From contig NZ_JASVWF010000013.1 in the NCBI RefSeq assembly GCF_030286555.1, positions 1 to 35,442 on the forward strand: a stretch of 35,442 nucleotides of DNA. Direction: 5' to 3'. Every line of letters begins with the position of its first letter. The stretch's first letter is position 1. Position numbers and translations under genes: made by a program. Shown here in pieces: positions 32,420-35,442 of this stretch. Source of the stretch: Actinomycetospora termitidis. Its GTDB lineage: Bacteria > Actinomycetota > Actinomycetes > Mycobacteriales > Pseudonocardiaceae. The notes under the pieces were generated by a model, which was given only the letters and a program-made list of their open reading frames with translations, made no database searches and was not told where the DNA came from.

Positions 32420-32425
32420 ACGGTA
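32420..32425 (-). promoter_or_regulatory. -10 box TACCGT for the ABC exporter operon
   Basis: On the minus strand TACCGT is six bases before ATG 32413, the same hexamer and spacing as before the DUF6247 gene. It supports ATG 32413 as the original leaderless start of the exporter gene. Confidence 0.45.
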
Positions 32426-32455
32426 GGTCGGGCCGCGGATCCCCGCGAGCTGATT

Positions 32456-32767
32456 TCAGTAGGGCTCGACGGAGAGGACACCCGGGAGGTCGCGGACGCT
32501 GGCGGCGAACGCGGAGCACTCGTCGACGGTCAGCGCGACCGTGCAGGCGATGCTCGAGCACGACACGCCCTCGTGGACGTCGACCTGGAAGTCCGGGACC
32601 CGGTAGCCCCGCTCGCAGAGCGTCGACGCGAGCGTCATGACGCCGGGCATGCCGCCGGTGGTGACGACGGTGAACGGCCGCGGGAGGCGGGAGGGCCGAC
32701 GGCCCGGGCCGTTGACGGCGCGCTCGACGTCGGAGGCGGGGATGGGAGCGGGCTCGAGAGTGGTCAT
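32456..32767 (-). CDS. Small ACT-like domain protein
   Basis: The 103-residue protein from ATG 32767 has AGGAG six bases upstream. The pattern FTVVTTGGMPGVMTLASTLC, GYRVPDFQVDVHEGV, CTVALTVDECSAFAASVRDL and PGVLSVEPY gives a beta-alpha-beta-beta-alpha-beta arrangement like ACT domains, which bind amino acids or other small ligands. Three Cys cluster in the centre (STLCERGY, SCSSIACTV). The frame extends upstream to 32881 but the SD supports ATG 32767. No biosynthetic partner is adjacent, so the ligand is unknown. Confidence 0.6.
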   Translation of the reverse strand: MTTLEPAPIPASDVERAVNGPGRRPSRLPRPFTVVTTGGMPGVMTLASTLCERGYRVPDFQVDVHEGVSCSSIACTVALTVDECSAFAASVRDLPGVLSVEPY

Positions 32768-32799
32768 GACGATCTCCTGGACGTACGGATCCGCAGCAT
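32764..32799 (-). other. Possible 11-codon upstream ORF overlapping the ACT gene start
   Basis: An ATG at 32799 opens MLRIRTSRRSS, with its TGA overlapping the ACT gene ATG as ATGA. It is Arg/Ser-rich. It may be chance, but this overlap is how leader peptides couple to a main gene. Confidence 0.2.
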
Positions 32800-32844
32800 G
32801 GAATCCGAGCCAGGTCTCGGGAGTCTTCACGGGGGGCTCACGGC

Positions 32845-32866
32845 GGCGCGCCGTGGTGTGCGCGCC
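32845..32866 (-). promoter_or_regulatory. Stem-loop in the ACT gene leader
   Basis: GGCGCGC (32845-32851) and GCGCGCC (32860-32866) form a perfect seven-base-pair stem with an 8-nt loop. A GAGCC/GGCTC repeat lies next to it at 32869-32879. The stem could be a terminator or a leader structure. Confidence 0.35.
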
Positions 32867-32956
32867 GGGAGCCTGGCTCACCCGACGCGCTGGGGTACTA
32901 CCTCTGCCCGCGCGATCATGACGACGATGTTACTCAGGCCACGTCGTCACGCAACC

Positions 32957-32983
32957 GCGGGGGTCGGCGTGTCCGATCCCCGC
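32957..32983 (-). terminator. Intrinsic terminator-like hairpin after the dehydrogenase operon
   Basis: An 11-base-pair stem (left arm 32957-32967, right arm 32973-32983, one G-T mismatch) with a 5-nt loop lies six bases after the SDR stop codon. There is no T tract, which is usual for actinobacterial terminators. Confidence 0.55.
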
Positions 32984-32988
32984 CCCGA

Positions 32989-33777
32989 TCAGGTCATGAC
33001 GATCCCGCCGTCGATGATCCCGGCCTGCCCCGTCATGTAGTCCGAGTCCGGACCGGCGAGGTAGGAGACGTACGACGCCACGTCCTGCGCGGTCTGTGGG
33101 CGGCCCAGCGCGATCAGCTGGGAGTACTGCTGGAACGCCTCGCCCTTGCCGGTGCCGAGGTAGCCGCCGAGCCCGGCGTCGATCTCCTCCCACATCGTCG
33201 TGTCCACGATGCCCGGGCAGTAGGCGTTCACCGTGATCCGGTGCTGCGCCAGCTCCTTCGCCGCGGCCTGGGTCAACGCGCGGACCCCGAACTTGGACGC
33301 CGAGTAGTGCCCGAGGTGGTCGAAACCCTGGTGCCCGGCGATCGACGACGCCGAGATGATCTTGCCGCCGCGGCCCTGCTCGATCATCGCCTCCGCCGCG
33401 GCCTGCAGACACCACAGGACCCCGCCGACGTTGACGGCGAGCATCTTCTGCAGGTCCTCCGGAGACACCTCCAGCAGCGTCTTGACCTGCGCGATCCCGG
33501 CGTTCGACACCATGACGTCGATCCCGCCGAGCTGCTCGCGCGTCGCGGCGACGAGGGCGAAGCACGCGTCGCGGTCGGCGACGTCGGTGGCGTGCGCGGC
33601 CGCCGTCCCGCCGGCGTCGGCGATGGCCGCGGCCGTGCGCTGCGCGGTGTCCGGGTCGATGTCGGAGACCATCACGGCGAGGCCGTCGGACGCGAGGCGG
33701 TGGGCGATCGCCTCGCCGATGCCGCGCCCGGCGCCGGTGACGACGGCGACCCTGCCGCTCCCGGTCGCCGCGCTCAC
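32989..33777 (-). CDS. SDR family dehydrogenase, acetoin/diacetyl reductase type
   Basis: The 262-residue NAD(P)-dependent short-chain dehydrogenase has TGAGRGIG (14-21), NAG (92-94), active-site Ser145, Tyr158 and Lys162 (YSASK). Its overall sequence, including NAYCPGIVDTTMWEEID, fits meso-2,3-butanediol dehydrogenase/acetoin reductases. GTG 33777 overlaps the stop of the zinc dehydrogenase gene as GTGA, so the two are coupled. Together they could interconvert acetoin, diacetyl and butanediol stereoisomers. The substrate is inferred from family and context. Confidence 0.85.
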   Translation of the reverse strand: MSAATGSGRVAVVTGAGRGIGEAIAHRLASDGLAVMVSDIDPDTAQRTAAAIADAGGTAAAHATDVADRDACFALVAATREQLGGIDVMVSNAGIAQVKTLLEVSPEDLQKMLAVNVGGVLWCLQAAAEAMIEQGRGGKIISASSIAGHQGFDHLGHYSASKFGVRALTQAAAKELAQHRITVNAYCPGIVDTTMWEEIDAGLGGYLGTGKGEAFQQYSQLIALGRPQTAQDVASYVSYLAGPDSDYMTGQAGIIDGGIVMT

Positions 33778-34829
33778 GGGTGCACCAGGATCTTCACGTT
33801 GGACTCCTTGTGGTCGATGAGTTCCCGGAAGCCCCGGTCGACGATGTCCTCGAGCGCGATCCGCCCGGTGATGAACTGCTCGACGTCCACGGTGCCGCTG
33901 CGGATCAGCTCGATCACCTCCTCGTGCCGGTTCGCGTAGGCCAGCGAGCCGATGAGGGTGATCTCGGAGAACACCAGCGAGTTGACGTCGAACGTGGCCG
34001 GGTGGCCCCAGATCGACACGTTGACGCAGGTCCCGCCCGGTGCGGTGGAGGCGACGGCGCTCGCGAGCACCTGGTCGATGCCGGCGCACTCGAAGGTGAC
34101 GTCGGCGCCGCGTCCGTCGGTGAGCTCGCGGATCGCCTCGGGGACGTCGACCTCGGTCGGGTCGAGCACGTGGTCCGCGCCCGCGCCGGGCGCCTTGGCC
34201 TTCCGGGCGTCGGCCGGCTCCACGACGATGACCTGGCCCGCGCCGGTCGCCCGCAGCGCGGCCGCCGTCACGAGCCCGATGGGCCCGGAGCCGAACACCG
34301 CGGCCGTCCCGCCCGGCCGGAGCCGGGACAGTTTCGCGGCGTGGTAGCCGACGGCGAGCGGCTCGACGAGGGCGCCCTGCTCCGGGGTGAGGCCGTCGAT
34401 GCGGTGGGCCCACCGGGCGTCGACGACCATCCTCTCGGCGAACCCGCCCTGGTCGCCATCCAGCCCGATGAAGCCGAGCTGACGGCAGATGTTGTAGCGG
34501 CCGTCGCGGCACGCGACGCACGTGCCGCAGACGTCGTAGGGCTCGACGACGACGCGGTCGCCCTCGCTCAGCCCGGTCACCCCGTCGCCGACCTCGGCGA
34601 TCACCCCGGAGAACTCGTGCCCGAGGGTGATCGGGACGGCCCCGCCGGTCAGCGGGTGGGGCGCGGCGTCGGTCGGCGCGAAGATCGGGCCGTCCAGGAA
34701 CTCGTGCAGGTCGGTGCCGCAGATGCCGCACCACTCGACGGCGACCTGCACCTGGCCGGGGCCGGGATGCGGCTCGGCGATGTCCTCGACGCGGACGTCA
34801 CCGCGTCCGTGGAAGCGGGCAGCCTTCAC
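33774..34829 (-). CDS. Zinc-dependent alcohol dehydrogenase, (R,R)-butanediol dehydrogenase type
   Basis: The 351-residue medium-chain dehydrogenase has catalytic zinc ligands Cys37 (GICGTD), His71 and Glu72 (GHEFSG). The structural zinc site is Cys101, 104, 107 and 115 (CGTCVACRDGRYNIC). Its NAD-binding Rossmann motif is FGSGPIGL. WCGICGTDLHEFLDGPIF and a long loop before GHEF are typical of butanediol dehydrogenases. GTG 34829 has AGGAGG five bases upstream. A 16-bp palindrome lies just before the SD. It is first of a two-gene operon with the SDR gene. Confidence 0.88.
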   Translation of the reverse strand: MKAARFHGRGDVRVEDIAEPHPGPGQVQVAVEWCGICGTDLHEFLDGPIFAPTDAAPHPLTGGAVPITLGHEFSGVIAEVGDGVTGLSEGDRVVVEPYDVCGTCVACRDGRYNICRQLGFIGLDGDQGGFAERMVVDARWAHRIDGLTPEQGALVEPLAVGYHAAKLSRLRPGGTAAVFGSGPIGLVTAAALRATGAGQVIVVEPADARKAKAPGAGADHVLDPTEVDVPEAIRELTDGRGADVTFECAGIDQVLASAVASTAPGGTCVNVSIWGHPATFDVNSLVFSEITLIGSLAYANRHEEVIELIRSGTVDVEQFITGRIALEDIVDRGFRELIDHKESNVKILVHP

Positions 34830-34845
34830 AGGGTCCTCCTCGCTC

Positions 34846-34861
34846 GGGATGGGCCCATCCC
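34846..34861. promoter_or_regulatory. Perfect 16-bp palindrome, probable operator
   Basis: GGGATGGGCCCATCCC is its own reverse complement and lies between the regulator stop and the butanediol dehydrogenase start, about 17 bases before the GTG. A perfect palindrome without a loop suits dimer binding by a regulator better than a terminator. Confidence 0.5.
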
Positions 34862-34877
34862 AGAGGAGTGACCGTGG

Positions 34878-35442
34878 TCACGGCCAGGGTTGCAGCGGTG
34901 TTGCAGGCCCGAGCAGGTGGTTCAGGACGGCGGGTGCCGGCACCTCGACCTCGACCCCGGGGGCGATCCGGTAGGGCCGCGCGACGACCAGGTTGCCGAG
35001 CACCCGGCGCAGCCGCGACAGCTCCGCGCGGACGGTGACCAGGTGGTCGGCGTCGTCGTAGAGCGCCCGGCTGATCGCGGCCGCGTCCAGCCCGGACGGT
35101 CCGGCGCGCATGAGCAGCGCCAGGATCTGCAGGTGCCGCCTCGACAGGGTGTGCCGCCAGGTCTCGCGGCCCTCGACGACCGCGGCGGGCGGGTCCGCGG
35201 CCAGGTCGAGGCGCAGGCGGGTCGAGCCCCCGGCTCCCGACGTGGGGTGCAGCAGCCACCCACCGGGGACCGGTTCGGGCAGGCAGGCCCCGAGTCCGTG
35301 CACGAGCAGCACCTCGCCGGCCCGCGGGGTCCCGACCCGGTCTCGTGGCGAGAGTCCGGTCGCCCCCGCGACCCAGCCGTGGTCGTCGACCACGAGCGCG
35401 GGCCCGCTGCGGCGCGCGAGCAGCGGGGCGGCCACGGCGCGC
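34878..35442 (-). CDS. Transcriptional regulator, C-terminal part (winged-helix, AcoR/GAF-type)
   Basis: The frame is open to the window edge, so the 5' part is missing. The visible 188 residues have a small beta-rich domain (VLLVHGLGACLPEPVPGGWL) and a C-terminal winged helix (SRRHLQILALLMRAGPSGLD, ALYDDADHLVTVRAELSRLR, VLGNLVVARPYRI). This C-terminus is seen in actinobacterial GAF-containing regulators placed next to alcohol and aldehyde dehydrogenase genes. It probably controls the downstream dehydrogenase operon 48 bases away. No GAF domain is visible within the window. Confidence 0.7.
   Translation of the reverse strand, partial: RAVAAPLLARRSGPALVVDDHGWVAGATGLSPRDRVGTPRAGEVLLVHGLGACLPEPVPGGWLLHPTSGAGGSTRLRLDLAADPPAAVVEGRETWRHTLSRRHLQILALLMRAGPSGLDAAAISRALYDDADHLVTVRAELSRLRRVLGNLVVARPYRIAPGVEVEVPAPAVLNHLLGPATPLQPWP

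Noticed and set aside
1..35442. CRISPR arrays, tRNA or rRNA genes
   Set aside because: No spaced direct repeats, cloverleaf or rRNA-like sequence was recognised by eye on either strand. A tRNAscan or CRISPR search was not possible.

Overview
This window is high-GC actinobacterial chromosome. GTG starts are frequent, many genes overlap by four bases (ATGA or GTGA), and several genes lack a Shine-Dalgarno (SD) sequence but carry a TANNNT -10 box 6-8 nt before the start codon (leaderless-type). The gene content suits the Pseudonocardiales (Pseudonocardia or Actinomycetospora-like): a DUF222/HNH protein, a DUF6247 protein, DUF732 proteins and an HTH-citrate synthase. The genus is an inference.

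Region 1 (1-10.1 kb) starts with the end of an HNH protein. Two related ABC cassettes then point away from a central terC gene. The minus-strand cassette (578-3905) encodes a membrane-anchored LolA/RseB-like extracellular protein, an ATPase and an ABC-2 permease. The plus-strand cassette (5243-9045) encodes one 980-residue protein, made of a secreted serine hydrolase, a membrane helix and an ABC ATPase, followed by a permease. terC (3952-4977, minus) has a yybP-ykoY (Mn2+) riboswitch leader. Its 3' strand can pair either within the aptamer or with the terC SD, so the on/off mechanism is readable from the sequence. A Roadblock-like Pro-rich protein closes the region.

Region 2 (10.1-20.8 kb) is accessory DNA with visibly lower GC in places, and a toxin-antitoxin-like pair lies at each edge. 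On the left is DUF6247 with a frameshifted RelE-like toxin. On the right is a Phd-like antitoxin with a PIN toxin that has no standard start codon. Between them is a 690-residue protein with a FokI-type cleavage domain and no methyltransferase nearby, the best candidate here for an undescribed defence gene. The rest is small membrane proteins, DUF732-type secreted domains, a HEPN-like candidate, a kinase remnant, a frameshifted membrane protein and short repeats.

Region 3 (20.8-35.4 kb) is mostly core-type metabolism. It holds divergent citrate-synthase-family genes (one with an N-terminal HTH), glmS, a compact two-domain Clp ATPase, a CoaE remnant-GrpB-GNAT fusion and a heterodimeric ABC exporter. 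The exporter has one intact and one dead ATP site, and its first gene carries a TGA at codon 7. The window ends with an ACT-domain protein and an acetoin/butanediol-type dehydrogenase pair, beside the 3' part of a winged-helix regulator and a 16-bp perfect palindrome.
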